Assembly: GCF_000297055.2 (NCBI RefSeq)
Contig: NC_022357.1
Span: forward strand, 124,001-188,000
Reading direction: 5' to 3'
Source: Sulfuricella denitrificans skB26
GTDB taxonomy: Bacteria > Pseudomonadota > Gammaproteobacteria > Burkholderiales > Sulfuricellaceae
DNA: 64,000 nt
Notes under the pieces: model-generated
What the model was told of the DNA's origin: nothing
Seen by the model: the letters and a program-made list of their open reading frames with translations, nothing else
Databases searched by the model: none
Shown: positions 51,920 through 61,242 of the stretch, piece by piece
Numbering within the stretch: the first letter of the stretch is position 1
Layout of the letters: each line of letters starts with the position of its first letter
Translations under genes and position numbers: made by a program

Positions 51920-52228
51920 TCAGATTTTCAGGCGCTCGACAACCTTGCCGTTGACCAGGTGCTGGTCAACGATCTCGTCGATATCTTCCTTGTCCACGTA
52001 GGTGTACCAGACCGCATCAGGATAGACCACCAGCACCGGGCCTTCGTCGCAACGGTCGAGGCAGCCGGCGCTGTTGATGCGGATCTTGCCCGCGCCGTTA
52101 AGGTCGAGTTTCTTGATCCGGCTCTTGGCGTAATCGCGCATTTCCTGCGCGCCATGCTGGCTGCAACACTGGCCGCCGTCCTCGCGTATGTTGGTGCAGA
52201 AGAAAACATGTTTTTCGTAGTAGCTCAT
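51920..52228 (-). CDS. Thioredoxin-like [2Fe-2S] ferredoxin
   Basis: 102 residues from the ATG at 52228. KHVFFCTNIREDGGQCCSQ gives the first Cys pair and INSAGCLDRCDEGPVLVVYP the second, the four-Cys pattern of Shethna-type thioredoxin-like ferredoxins. It serves electron transfer; the partner is unknown. Confidence 0.88.
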   Translation of the reverse strand: MSYYEKHVFFCTNIREDGGQCCSQHGAQEMRDYAKSRIKKLDLNGAGKIRINSAGCLDRCDEGPVLVVYPDAVWYTYVDKEDIDEIVDQHLVNGKVVERLKI

Positions 52229-52260
52229 ATTGATACACCTTTTGGGTAAAAACGTTTTGA

Positions 52261-52336
52261 ACCGCAGAGGACGCGGAGTTCGCGGAGGAAAGGCAAATAG
52301 AAAGAACTCCTCTGTGTCCTCCGCGTCCTCTGCGGT
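52261..52336. repeat. Inverted repeat with 18-base perfect arms
   Basis: ACCGCAGAGGACGCGGAG (52261-52278) is repeated inverted as CTCCGCGTCCTCTGCGGT (52319-52336). The element lies just upstream of the ferredoxin start and downstream of the MazG-like gene end. Such AGGACGC-rich dyads recur in many genomes as intergenic repeats; here it could form a long hairpin in the leader. Confidence 0.75.
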
Positions 52337-52344
52337 GAAAGGCA

Positions 52345-52701
52345 TTACCTCTTGCTGAAATCACCTGATTTGGCAGCACTGCCACGGGCAAGTTCAGCTG
52401 GATATTTTGCGGCATTGATCACCATCTTGTCGTGCGCTGCGGCAACCGGGTCGATGCCCAGCTGATCGGCGATGCGCGTCAGGTAGATCAGCACGTCGCC
52501 GATTTCCTGGCGCACTTCCTCCAGCTTGGAAGTATCGAGCGTTTGGCTTTGCTCGGCGGTGAGCCACTGGAAGTGCTCCACCAGTTCCGCGGCTTCCACG
52601 ATCATCGCCATCGCCAGATTTTTCGGCGAGTGAAACTTCTCCCAGTCGCGTTCCCGGGCGAAGTTGCGAAGCTTGTTTTTAAGCTCGGCCAGGCTGTCCA
52701 T
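52345..52701 (-). CDS. MazG-like nucleotide pyrophosphohydrolase
   Basis: 118 residues. Motifs KFHSPKNLAMAMIVEAAELVEHFQW with the E-x-x-E site and EIGDVLIYLTRIADQLG with the second acidic helix match the MazG/RS21-C6-type NTP pyrophosphatases. It likely cleans non-canonical dNTPs. The start lies inside the end of the VanZ-family gene. Confidence 0.87.
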   Translation of the reverse strand: MDSLAELKNKLRNFARERDWEKFHSPKNLAMAMIVEAAELVEHFQWLTAEQSQTLDTSKLEEVRQEIGDVLIYLTRIADQLGIDPVAAAHDKMVINAAKYPAELARGSAAKSGDFSKR

Positions 52702-53929
52702 GCGATTCTCCTCGTGGGGTGTGGATGCGCCACCACCAGGGCAGCGACCAGCCGGCCAGTGCCAGCAAAATATCCGTGATGTCGGCGTGCCGCCCCGGGA
52801 TGGTCTGCTGCTGCCACTCCAGCACGAACATCAGAGCCAGTACCAGCAAGCCGCCGATAAAAGCCATCCACCTGCGCCGATTGGGTCGGGTGGCGAAAGC
52901 GCCAAGGCATCCCAGGGCAAGGAACGGCCAGAATAGCGAAAGGATCTCGCTGAAACCGGAGAGGTTGTGCATCTGACCATGGAAGGGAATCCAGTTGAAC
53001 GGCTGGAGGGGCTTGAAGATCACGCTGGTCGCCGGTTCCAGTTCGGCGAGAGTGAATCCGGCCAGCAAGGCCAGGCCACCTGCGGTGAACCGGAATGGCT
53101 TGGGGGATGGGCGCAGAACAACCATCAGGACCATTCCCATGGCGGCGCCAATCGCCGTTTCCAGCGCAAGATAGCGGCCCATCACCAGAATTTTAACCAG
53201 CAGTACGGCGCTGACAAAGCCGATGAATGGAAGTGCCATATTCTTTTCGGGGCGGGCGAGTATCGAGCCAAACAATCCCAGGCCGGTAATGGTGCAGGCG
53301 TAGGCGGACAGCTGCGGCCAGTTGAAGAGCGAAGGGAATCCTGGCGTCCACAGCGGCAGCAGTCCTCTGCGCAGGCTGTTGGTATCCAGCGAAAGCAGCA
53401 ATGGGGTGAGCTGTGAAAGCGCCCATAAGCCGATAGCGACCAGACCCAGATCCATGGCGCGTCCGGGCAGGAACCATTCGCGGCGCAGCGCGGCCAGCCT
53501 GCGCAACGGTCCCGGCGGATTGACCGTCAACCGCGCAAGAAGTGCTCCACCCAGCCCGCCTAAACCGTTAAGCAGCAGATCGAGGCGAGAGGAAACCCGA
53601 TCCGGCAGCAGGGACTGCAAACTTTCCATGCCAAGGCTTAACAGCAGGCACAGCGCGGTGGCGGCGATCACCGCCGCGCCCGAATGTAGCCGATAACGCA
53701 ACGCACGAGCAAGAAGCAAGCCCATTGGCAGGTAGATCAAAATGTTGATGATAATGTCAGAGCGGATGATGTAGCGCGGCCAGGGTGCCGTCAGAAAGGC
53801 CCACATGTCCTCGGCGGGAACCGGAAGCCAGTCGCTAAACGGGTACAGGCTGCCGTAAACGACCAGCAAGGCGTAGGCTGCTGCCAGAATGGGACTGGCA
53901 CTAGGGACTTTGTCTTTCTGTGCTAGCAT
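52679..53929 (-). CDS. VanZ-family membrane protein
   Basis: About 416 residues from the ATG at 53929. Around ten hydrophobic segments; IINILIYLPMGLLLAR and the later LGMESLQSLLPDRVSSRLDLLLNGLGG form the VanZ domain. C-terminal part has more helices and a VanZ-like IPGRHADITDILLALAG. Cell-envelope role presumed. Divergent from the DHH gene by 29 bases. Confidence 0.82.
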   Translation of the reverse strand: MLAQKDKVPSASPILAAAYALLVVYGSLYPFSDWLPVPAEDMWAFLTAPWPRYIIRSDIIINILIYLPMGLLLARALRYRLHSGAAVIAATALCLLLSLGMESLQSLLPDRVSSRLDLLLNGLGGLGGALLARLTVNPPGPLRRLAALRREWFLPGRAMDLGLVAIGLWALSQLTPLLLSLDTNSLRRGLLPLWTPGFPSLFNWPQLSAYACTITGLGLFGSILARPEKNMALPFIGFVSAVLLVKILVMGRYLALETAIGAAMGMVLMVVLRPSPKPFRFTAGGLALLAGFTLAELEPATSVIFKPLQPFNWIPFHGQMHNLSGFSEILSLFWPFLALGCLGAFATRPNRRRWMAFIGGLLVLALMFVLEWQQQTIPGRHADITDILLALAGWSLPWWWRIHTPRGESHGQPGRA

Positions 53930-53958
53930 AGTCGCCGACGGGATTGCGATCAAAAAAT

Positions 53959-54918
53959 ATGACTCATTACGACGTATTCAATGGTGACGCCGATGGAATT
54001 TGCGCCCTGCACCAGTTGCGACTGGCTTATCCCAGGGACAGCCAGCTCATAACCGGGGTGAAGAGGGATATTACCCTACTTGAGCGGGTCGTGGCGAAGC
54101 CGGGTGACAGGGTCACCGTGTTGGACATCTCTCTGGACAAGAACCGGGAGGCGCTGCTTGCCTTGTTGGAGGGGGGGGCTCGTGTGGTTTATTTCGACCA
54201 TCATTTCCCCGGCGACATTCCCGCTCATCTGGGCTTCGATGCCCATATCGACCGCGCTCCCGACATCTGCACCAGCTTGCTGGTCGACCGTTTCCTGCAG
54301 GCCCAGTATCGCATCTGGGCGGTAGTCGGTGCATTCGGTGACAACCTCCACAAGGCCGCGCGTCGCGCGGCCGAACCCTTGCAGTTAAACGCCGACCAGC
54401 TCGATGCATTGCAGAGCCTGGGTGAATGTCTCAATTACAACAGCTACGGGGAAACGCTGGCTGACCTCCATTTTCCACCCGATGAGTTATACCGGTTGTT
54501 GCATAGCTATACCGATCCTTTCGCTTTCATCACCGAGGCGCCCGCGCTTCAACAACTGCAACAAGGTTATGCCGAAGATATGGCCAAAGCCGGGGCGCTC
54601 CAGCCAGAAATGGTGACAGAAGCCTGCGCGCTATACATCCTGCCCGACGAAGCCTGGAGCCGTCGGGTCAGCGGTTCATTCGGCAATCGTCTGGCGCAGT
54701 CCTGGCCAAATCGCGCCCATGCGATTCTGACGCGGCGTTCAAATGGTTACACCGTCAGCGTGCGCGCACCTCTCACCGCGCCGACGGGAGCGGATGACCT
54801 GTGCCGGCGTTTCGACAGCGGCGGCGGGCGCAAGGCAGCCGCAGGGATCAATTGTCTGCCCGAGACGAAGGTGGTGGAGTTTGTGGAGGAGTTTCGGGCG
54901 GCATGGTGTTCGGTTTAG
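53959..54918 (+). CDS. DHH-family phosphoesterase
   Basis: About 319 residues from the ATG at 53959. HYDVFNGDADGICALHQL, then VTVLDISLDKN and VVYFDHHFPGD are the DHH metal motifs; the C-terminal DDLCRRFDSGGGRKAAAG is the DHHA1 glycine motif. The family degrades short RNA, cyclic dinucleotides or ssDNA; the exact substrate cannot be told. Confidence 0.87.
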   Translation: MTHYDVFNGDADGICALHQLRLAYPRDSQLITGVKRDITLLERVVAKPGDRVTVLDISLDKNREALLALLEGGARVVYFDHHFPGDIPAHLGFDAHIDRAPDICTSLLVDRFLQAQYRIWAVVGAFGDNLHKAARRAAEPLQLNADQLDALQSLGECLNYNSYGETLADLHFPPDELYRLLHSYTDPFAFITEAPALQQLQQGYAEDMAKAGALQPEMVTEACALYILPDEAWSRRVSGSFGNRLAQSWPNRAHAILTRRSNGYTVSVRAPLTAPTGADDLCRRFDSGGGRKAAAGINCLPETKVVEFVEEFRAAWCSV

Positions 54919-55674
54919 GGGTTTGGTTGCGCTTCGCGCAGTTTTTTGGTTTTGTAGGGTGCGCTGTGCGCACCTTTTTATTTGGGTGCCGGGGGTAGCC
55001 CGGCGGGCTAGTTCCTTTCTTTAAACGGCCAAAGTAAGGAACCAAAGAAAGCCGCCCCTCTCCACCGCCCCTGCGGGGTTCCCTGCGTTGCTCACCAAGC
55101 CGGGTTGCTGCGGAACTCGCGCTTTGCGCTCAGACAGTCCTCGCAAAAATCCCCCGGCTCGCCTGCGCTACTCGGCGGCGGCCCAAGGGGACCAAAAAAC
55201 AAAACAACACAAAACCGCCCTCCCCGACGGGGAGGGCACCCAAAATACGGGCTTCGCCCACAAAACCCAAATCCCCTTCTGTGCCGCCTCGGTTTTCCGA
55301 AAATATCGGGGGCCATCGGCGAGGACTGTTTGAGCGCAAAGCGCGAGTTCCGCAGCCGCCCGATCTTTTCGGAAAACCGAGGTTTAGCCCGAAGGGCCGG
55401 TGCGGGTGGGTCGCCTTCTTTTGGTTAACTTTTCTTGGCGAAGCAAGAAAAGTAACCTGCCCGCCGGGCAGCCCCGGCACCTGAACATTTGCGCATAGCG
55501 CACCCGAAATCCTGCACCGCTTGTAACTACCAGAGCAAATACTTATAGTGGCCATTGTCATAAAAAAAGCCCTTGGTTATTACCCAGGAATTATGCTGCG
55601 CAAGACACCAAGCTACGTTTCAAAATTAAAATCGAATATAACGTGACGCATAAATAAAGGAGCCTGCAAAAACT
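54919..55674. repeat. Intergenic block of interleaved inverted repeats
   Basis: No gene is supported. A 36-base arm at 55109-55144 returns inverted at 55319-55354 with a single mismatch; a 24-base arm at 55287-55310 returns inverted at 55359-55382, also with a single mismatch. The second pair interlocks with the first (A-B-A'-B'). Near 54960-55060 and 55440-55500 there are pieces such as GGGGTAGCCCGGCGGGC and AAAAGTAACC. These look like a mosaic of a multi-copy betaproteobacterial intergenic repeat. Confidence 0.75.
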
Positions 55675-56592
55675 ATGGCAATCCCTGACTACCAGACATT
55701 AATGCTCCCTGTTCTTCAACTGGCATCAGACAAAGAGGAACATAGATTCCGCGACTCCGTAGAGTCGCTGGCGGTCATGTTTTCTCTGTCTGATGAAGAA
55801 AAAAATGAATTATTGCCTAGCGGAAATCAGGCGGTATTTAATAATCGTGTCGGCTGGGCGCGTTCCTATTTAAAGCAAGCGGGGCTTCTGATATCACCAA
55901 AGCGTGGTCACTTTAAAATCACTGAGCAAGGGCTAAAATTATTATCGGAGAGCCATGCAAAGATTAATGTTTCCCTATTGGAGCGATATCCCGAATTCCA
56001 GGAGTTTAGAAGCCGTAAAAAAGATCCATCAAAAAGCAATTACGAAAATTCCGCCATCGAAATTATTGCCAGTGAAACGCCTGAGGATTCCTTGGCTTCA
56101 GCCTACCGGACATTAAGCAAAAACTTAGAAGATGAAATTCTTATTTCTGTTAAAGATTCTTCCCCATCATTTTTCGAAAGACTTGTCATAGATCTTCTTG
56201 TAAAAATGGGCTATGGCGGCAATAGACAGGATGCTGGCCGCGCACTCGGCAAGAGTGGTGATGGTGGTATTGATGGAATCATAAATGAAGATCGACTGGG
56301 TTTAGACGTCATCTATATCCAAGCAAAACGATGGGAAGGCACTGTAGGGCGGCCAGAAATTCAGAAATTTGCCGGAGCATTGCAGGGGCAACGAGCTAGA
56401 AAAGGGGTGTTTATAACCACTTCTAATTTTTCTAAAGAAGCTCTTGAATATGCATCAATGATCGAGTCAAAAATAATTTTGATTGGCGGCGAAAGATTGG
56501 CCGCCCTGATGGCAGAACATAATGTCGGTGTATCAATAGTTGGGCAGTATGAAGTTAAGAAAATAGACTCAGATTATTTTGACGAAGAGTAA
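55675..56592 (+). CDS. mrr: Mrr-type type IV restriction endonuclease
   Basis: 305 residues. The N-terminal winged-helix domain (VGWARSYLKQAGLLISPKRGHFKIT) is the Mrr_N part. The C-terminal nuclease core is MGYGGNRQDAGRALGKSGDGGIDGIINEDRLG, then VIYIQAKRW with Gln-x-Lys, followed by GRPEIQKFAGALQGQRARKGVFITTS. It cuts modified DNA. GGAGCC precedes the ATG. AT-rich composition relative to neighbours suggests transfer. Confidence 0.9.
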   Translation: MAIPDYQTLMLPVLQLASDKEEHRFRDSVESLAVMFSLSDEEKNELLPSGNQAVFNNRVGWARSYLKQAGLLISPKRGHFKITEQGLKLLSESHAKINVSLLERYPEFQEFRSRKKDPSKSNYENSAIEIIASETPEDSLASAYRTLSKNLEDEILISVKDSSPSFFERLVIDLLVKMGYGGNRQDAGRALGKSGDGGIDGIINEDRLGLDVIYIQAKRWEGTVGRPEIQKFAGALQGQRARKGVFITTSNFSKEALEYASMIESKIILIGGERLAALMAEHNVGVSIVGQYEVKKIDSDYFDEE

Positions 56593-56609
56593 GATCTCTT
56601 GCCCACAGA

Positions 56610-56921
56610 TCAGAAACTGATCTGCTCCCCCGCCTGTTCACTAGCATACCTCCCCAACGCCTCAAACAATTCCAGCCCATCCTTCGTGTCATGCCACGCC
56701 CCATCCCGCCACAAAAAATGATACCCCCCCGATTTCGCCGCAACCCAAATTTCCCGTGTCGCAGTCTGTCGGTTGACGATGATCTTGCTGCCATTCTCGA
56801 AGCTCAGCTCCATCACTCCGCCATTCATTTCGCAGTCGATATCCGTATCGCCATTGTCAATTGAGTGTTCGATTCTGGCCAGGGTTTCGTCGGCCAGTTT
56901 GTTGAATTCGCTCTCGGTCAT
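56610..56921 (-). CDS. cyaY: Frataxin-like iron donor CyaY
   Basis: 103 residues from the ATG at 56921. TESEFNKLADETLARIEHSID with acidic residues on the first helix, then VMELSFENGSKIIVNRQTATREIWVAAK and GYHF match CyaY. It regulates Fe-S assembly. It is divergent from lptM; 56 bases lie between the starts. Confidence 0.92.
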   Translation of the reverse strand: MTESEFNKLADETLARIEHSIDNGDTDIDCEMNGGVMELSFENGSKIIVNRQTATREIWVAAKSGGYHFLWRDGAWHDTKDGLELFEALGRYASEQAGEQISF

Positions 56922-56977
56922 TTCGAGTTTTCCTTGTGATAAGATGATGCGCAACATTACAGACTTCCGAGAATAAT

Positions 56978-57127
56978 ATGCGCTTCGTTTTTTTACCAGT
57001 TCTGCTTTTGATTTTGCTCCAGGGTTGTGGCCACAAAGGCGCGCTCTATTTGCCCACGCCTGAACAGACTTCTGCCGCCACGACTCCGGCAGCACCGCAA
57101 GCTGCTGCCGAGGAGAAAAAACCATGA
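56978..57127 (+). CDS. lptM: Small LptM-like lipoprotein
   Basis: 49 residues, too short for many gene finders. MRFVFLPVLLLILLQGCGHKG has a lipobox (LQGC) and the KGALYLP core found in LptM/YifL, then a Pro/Ala-rich tail. LptM stabilises the LptD outer-membrane translocon. Its TGA overlaps the lysA ATG (ATGA), the usual position of this gene before lysA. Confidence 0.88.
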   Translation: MRFVFLPVLLLILLQGCGHKGALYLPTPEQTSAATTPAAPQAAAEEKKP

Positions 57128-58368
57128 AATTCTTCTCTCGCCATGATGCCGAATTGTGCGTCGAATCGGTTCCTCTTTCCCGCATTGCCGAAGAATTCGG
57201 CACGCCCTGTTATGTCTATTCTCATGCCGCATTAACCGCAGCTTATCAAAGTTTCGACTCGGCTTTTTCTCAGCGCGAGCATCTGATATGTTATGCGGTG
57301 AAGGCCAACTCCAGTCTGGCAATTCTCAATCTTTTTGCGCGCCTCGGCGCAGGCTTCGACATTGTTTCCGGCGGTGAGTTGGCGCGTGTTCTGGCGGCTG
57401 GCGGAGATGCAAAAAAAGTGGTTTTCTCCGGCGTCGGAAAAACTGCGGATGAAATGCGCCAGGCGCTGGAAGCGGGCATTCTGTGCTTCAATGTCGAATC
57501 GGAAAGCGAGCTGGAACGCCTGAATAAAATTGCCGGTGAAATGGGTAAGCGAGCACCGGTGAGTTTGCGCGTGAACCCCGATGTCGACCCGAAAACTCAT
57601 CCCTATATTTCCACCGGTCTCAAGGGCAATAAATTTGGTATCGCGTATACCGATGCCGTCAGGCTTTATTGCAAGGCGCGCGATCTCCCGCACCTGGATG
57701 TGGCTGGCATCGATTGCCATATCGGCTCGCAAATTACCGAGGTGACGCCCTTCGCCGATGCGCTGGATAAAATTTTGCTGCTGATCGATGCATTGAAAAA
57801 TGAAAACATCGAAATTCATCATCTCGATCTCGGTGGCGGTCTGGGCATTTGCTACAGCGACGAAACGCCGCCGCCAGTGACCGACTACGCAGATACGCTG
57901 CTGGAAAAGCTCGCCGATCGCAACTTCAAGATTCTGCTAGAACCGGGCCGCGCATTGGTTGGCAACGCGGGTTTGCTGCTCACCAAAGTGGAATATCTCA
58001 AGCATGGCGATACAAAAAATTTCGCCCTCGTAGATGCTGCGATGAACGACTTGATGCGCCCTGCACTTTACGATGCCTATCATGCGATTCTTCCCGTCAT
58101 GGAAAATACGGGCGTTGCGCAACGCTATGAAATCGTCGGTCCAGTATGCGAGAGTGGAGATTTTCTTGGCCATGACCGTCACCTGCATCTCGCCGAAGGC
58201 GACCTGCTGGCGGTGATGTCGGCAGGGGCATATGGTATGAGCATGAGTTCAAATTACAATACTCGACCGCGCGTTGCAGAAATTATTGTGCAGAAAAACA
58301 ACACGCATTTGATTCGCGAGCGAGAAAAAATTTCGCAATTATTTGCGCTGGAACGGCTGCTTCCCTGA
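57124..58368 (+). CDS. lysA: Diaminopimelate decarboxylase
   Basis: 414 residues. PLP Lys in LICYAVKANSSLAIL; VKANS, CHIGSQI, GGGLGICY and LLEPGRALVGNAG follow the family; the active Cys is in VGPVCESGDFLG. It makes lysine, the last step of the DAP pathway. It is coupled to lptM. Confidence 0.95.
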   Translation: MKFFSRHDAELCVESVPLSRIAEEFGTPCYVYSHAALTAAYQSFDSAFSQREHLICYAVKANSSLAILNLFARLGAGFDIVSGGELARVLAAGGDAKKVVFSGVGKTADEMRQALEAGILCFNVESESELERLNKIAGEMGKRAPVSLRVNPDVDPKTHPYISTGLKGNKFGIAYTDAVRLYCKARDLPHLDVAGIDCHIGSQITEVTPFADALDKILLLIDALKNENIEIHHLDLGGGLGICYSDETPPPVTDYADTLLEKLADRNFKILLEPGRALVGNAGLLLTKVEYLKHGDTKNFALVDAAMNDLMRPALYDAYHAILPVMENTGVAQRYEIVGPVCESGDFLGHDRHLHLAEGDLLAVMSAGAYGMSMSSNYNTRPRVAEIIVQKNNTHLIREREKISQLFALERLLP

Positions 58369-58744
58369 TTATTTTCCCGGTTTAAAAAATCTATTCGCCA
58401 TAAGAAATATGCCACGAAAACGTTGCTCATGGCCGGTATAGGCCTTTGTCATTTTTTATTCTACTCCGTAGCGCACAAAAATAATTTCGGATAACCTCTC
58501 GTAAGCCCGTCTATTTCCAATGTTTTTCTTTTTGTGATGCCGTTTTATATGTTGTGTATTTCCAAATAATTGGAATAGAATTTGAGCGCAAGGCGGAAAC
58601 ATGCTCTCGGTCATGCAGTCCTAACGGGAGGAACAACAAGGTGATGCAATCAGTTGTTCAGTGCTGCCGCTTTATTTTGGATTTGCCGACAGCGCCAAAA
58701 TAAAAATGTACTCGAGATAACTTTCTACAATAAGGAGTCAGCAA
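58369..58744. other. Intergenic region before the histone-like gene
   Basis: No gene or convincing RNA is recognised. AAGGAG at about 58731 is the ribosome site of the next gene. Confidence 0.5.
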
Positions 58745-59356
58745 ATGGCAATAAAGAAAGCGACCAAGTCTCCCGCGAAGGCACCTGCCAAAGCGACCGC
58801 AACCAAACCTGCAGCCAAGGCAGCACCAGTGGCCGCAGCAAAAACTGCCGCCAAGCCTGTAACAGCAGCCAAGGCAGCACCAGCTAAAAAAGCACCGGCT
58901 AAAAAAGCGGTTGCTGCAAAACCCGCCGCCAAGAAAACGGTAGCCAAACCCGCAGCGAAAAAAGTCGCTGCAAAACCAGCAGTCAAAAAAACCACCGCAA
59001 CCAAGGCGACCGCAGCCAAGAAAGCGCCGGCTAAAAAAGCGGTCGCTGCTAAACCAGCCGCCAAGAAAACAGTAAGCAAGGCAGCTGCCACCAAGACCGT
59101 AGCCAAAGCAGCAGCGAAAAAACCCGCAGCGAAAAAACCCGTTGCCGCCGCCAAGAAACCTGCTGCGGCAGTCAAAAAGGCAGCTCCAGCTAAAGCGACT
59201 GCAGCTAAAAAAGCACCGGCTAAAAAAGCGGTTGCTGCAAAACCCGCCGCCAAACCTGCAGCGAAAAAAACCGTCGCCAAGAAAGCCCCGGCTAAAAAAG
59301 CGGTTGCAGCCAAACCTGCGGCAGCACCTGTCGCTGTCGCTGCAGCGAAAAAGTAG
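58745..59356 (+). CDS. Histone H1-like, Lys/Ala/Pro-rich nucleoid protein
   Basis: 203 residues made almost entirely of Ala, Lys, Pro, Val and Thr in repeats such as [19 protein letters not shown]. This is the HctB/AlgP-like C-terminal tail type that binds DNA and condenses the nucleoid. Exact paralogous repeats make its length variable between strains. AAGGAG precedes the ATG, and a strong terminator follows at 59373. Confidence 0.9.
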   Translation: MAIKKATKSPAKAPAKATATKPAAKAAPVAAAKTAAKPVTAAKAAPAKKAPAKKAVAAKPAAKKTVAKPAAKKVAAKPAVKKTTATKATAAKKAPAKKAVAAKPAAKKTVSKAAATKTVAKAAAKKPAAKKPVAAAKKPAAAVKKAAPAKATAAKKAPAKKAVAAKPAAKPAAKKTVAKKAPAKKAVAAKPAAAPVAVAAAKK

Positions 59357-59372
59357 TCAACGCTAGTCCAAA

Positions 59373-59412
59373 TATAACGGCGGAGTATCAACTCCGCCGT
59401 TATATTTTATTT
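59373..59412 (+). terminator. Rho-independent terminator after the histone-like gene
   Basis: Arms TATAACGGCGGAG (59373-59385) and CTCCGCCGTTATA (59392-59404) with a 6-base loop, followed by a T-rich tail. Confidence 0.85.
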
Positions 59413-59458
59413 CCCCCTGGCAGGATTTTCCCTGCGCTCAAAAAACACTCCTCGCAAT

Positions 59459-59480
59459 ATTGACCGACCGGTCAGCCGGT
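59459..59480 (+). promoter_or_regulatory. GACCGACCGGTC dyad before the efflux regulator
   Basis: TTGACCGACCGGTCAGCC holds the dyad GACCGGTC and a half-site repeat CCGGT. Similar GACCGACCGGTC sites are bound by TetR regulators of RND pumps. It lies about 30 bases before the tetR start. Confidence 0.45.
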
Positions 59481-59506
59481 GCTAATTTGTTTTCTTTTTT
59501 CCTGAC

Positions 59507-60160
59507 TTGGCGAGACTGGCTGTGCCTCTGGTAGAACCCACCCTTAACTTGTCTGCATCTGCCCCGGATGCGGTCGAGCGTATTCTCGCTGCGGCCAAGG
59601 ATCTGTTTGCCGAATCCGGCTTCAATGCGGTATCGATGAATGCCATCGCGGAGCGTGCCGGTGTCAGCAAGGCCAATGTCTTTCATCACTTCAAATCGAA
59701 GAACGCGCTTTATCTCGAAGTATTGAAAACCGCCTGCCATGAATCCGGCAGTCAGATCGATCAACTCGGCAGCGGTTCCGGTACCCTGGTCGAACGTTTG
59801 CGCGCCTTCTCGCAATTGCATCTGACCAACATCCTGCAGGATGAAAAAATCTCCCGGCTGATCCAGCGCGACTTGCTGGAAAACGGGCCGCAACGCGGCA
59901 AGGAATTCGCCGAGCAGGTATTCGGTCAGAATTTCGCGAGCCTGGTGGCGATCCTGCGCACCGGCCAGAAAAAAGGCGAGCTGCGCAAAGGCATCGACCC
60001 CGCCATGCTGGCCACGTTGCTGATTGGCGCCGATGTCTTCTTTTTCCAGTCGCGCGAGGTGCTGCGGCATTTTCCCGACGTCCACTTTACCGATAAGCCG
60101 GAAAGTTACAGTACGATGCTGATGGATATTCTGTTGTGCGGCATTCTGCCCAAACCCTGA
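59507..60160 (+). CDS. TetR-family regulator of the adjacent RND pump
   Basis: 217 residues in the longest frame (TTG start at 59507, no clear ribosome site; a GTG at 59522 is an alternative). HTH: VERILAAAKDLFAESGF and AERAGVSKANVFHHFKSKNAL. The ligand domain follows. It is upstream of the efflux genes in the same direction and overlaps the next start (TGATG). Confidence 0.85.
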   Translation: MARLAVPLVEPTLNLSASAPDAVERILAAAKDLFAESGFNAVSMNAIAERAGVSKANVFHHFKSKNALYLEVLKTACHESGSQIDQLGSGSGTLVERLRAFSQLHLTNILQDEKISRLIQRDLLENGPQRGKEFAEQVFGQNFASLVAILRTGQKKGELRKGIDPAMLATLLIGADVFFFQSREVLRHFPDVHFTDKPESYSTMLMDILLCGILPKP

Positions 60161-61242
60161 TGAGCCCCTGGACTAATATCATGCGAACGACCCATTTTAT
60201 CCTGATCCCCTGCCTACTCGGTGCGGTGCTGCTGCTGCCAGGGTGCGCGAAAAAGCCCGAAGAGCAGAAGAAAGGTCCGTCGGCAGCGATCATCACCGTC
60301 ATCCAGGCGCAATCGCGCACCATGCAAGTGCTGGAGCAGTCGGTCGGCGAGGCGGATAGTTCCACCTCACCCAAGGTGGGGGCCGAAGTGGCGGGACGCA
60401 TTATCAAGGTTCATGTTGAAATAGGTGCACCGGTAAAAAAGGGGCAACTGCTGGCTGAAATCGATGCCACTGATTTTTCCTCCGATGAGAAACGTCTGGC
60501 CGCCCAGGCAACCAGCCAGCGCAAGCTGACCGAACGCTATCGCGAATTGGCCGGGAAGGGTTTTGTTTCGCCCTCCCTGCTGGAAGGATACGAAGCCCAG
60601 AATGTTTCCGCGCGTGAGCAGTACACTCGTGCCGCCAAGAATCTTTCCCGCACCCGGATTTTGTCGCCGGTGGATGGGCGGGTCGACAATCGCATGGTTT
60701 CGGTGGGCGACTGGATCGATCTCGGTAAGCCGGTGTTCCAGCTTTCCACCAGCGAAAATTTGCGCGTTCGCCTGCCTTTCCCTGAAACCGCCGCACAGCG
60801 CATCAAGGTGGGCCAGGTAGTCAAGCTTTCTACGCCGACCGCACCGGATGCCACTGTAATAGGCAAGATCGAACAGGTGCGGCCGATGGTGGGCAGCACC
60901 AACCGCGCCTTCGATGCGGTGGTGGAAGTCAAGAACCCGGGTGGCTGGAAGCCGGGCGCTTCGGTCAACGGCGCAGTCGTCGTCGAGGAGCATGCAGAGG
61001 CGGTCACCGTACCGGAGGTGAGCGTGGTGCTGCGACCTGCCGGGAAGGTGGTCTACGTGATCGATAATGGCAAGGCTGTTCAGTACGTTGTCATTACCGG
61101 CGTCACCCAGAACGGTCAGGTGGAAATTTTACAGGGCATAAGATCAGGGGAAACGGTAGCCGTTGATGGCGCGGGTTTCCTTACGGACAAAGCTGCGGTC
61201 AGTGTGAAAGAAGTGAGCGGCAAAAAAGGCGAACAGAAATGA
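60160..61242 (+). CDS. RND efflux membrane-fusion protein
   Basis: About 360 residues from the ATG at 60160, overlapping the TetR stop; the internal ATG at 60181 is equally possible. A lipobox LLPGCAKK anchors it to the inner membrane. VGAEVAGRIIKVHVEIGAPVKKGQLLAEID is the biotinyl-like lipoyl half, RILSPVDGRVDNRMVSVGDWI the second. It joins the RND pump to an outer-membrane channel. Confidence 0.9.
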   Translation: MSPWTNIMRTTHFILIPCLLGAVLLLPGCAKKPEEQKKGPSAAIITVIQAQSRTMQVLEQSVGEADSSTSPKVGAEVAGRIIKVHVEIGAPVKKGQLLAEIDATDFSSDEKRLAAQATSQRKLTERYRELAGKGFVSPSLLEGYEAQNVSAREQYTRAAKNLSRTRILSPVDGRVDNRMVSVGDWIDLGKPVFQLSTSENLRVRLPFPETAAQRIKVGQVVKLSTPTAPDATVIGKIEQVRPMVGSTNRAFDAVVEVKNPGGWKPGASVNGAVVVEEHAEAVTVPEVSVVLRPAGKVVYVIDNGKAVQYVVITGVTQNGQVEILQGIRSGETVAVDGAGFLTDKAAVSVKEVSGKKGEQK

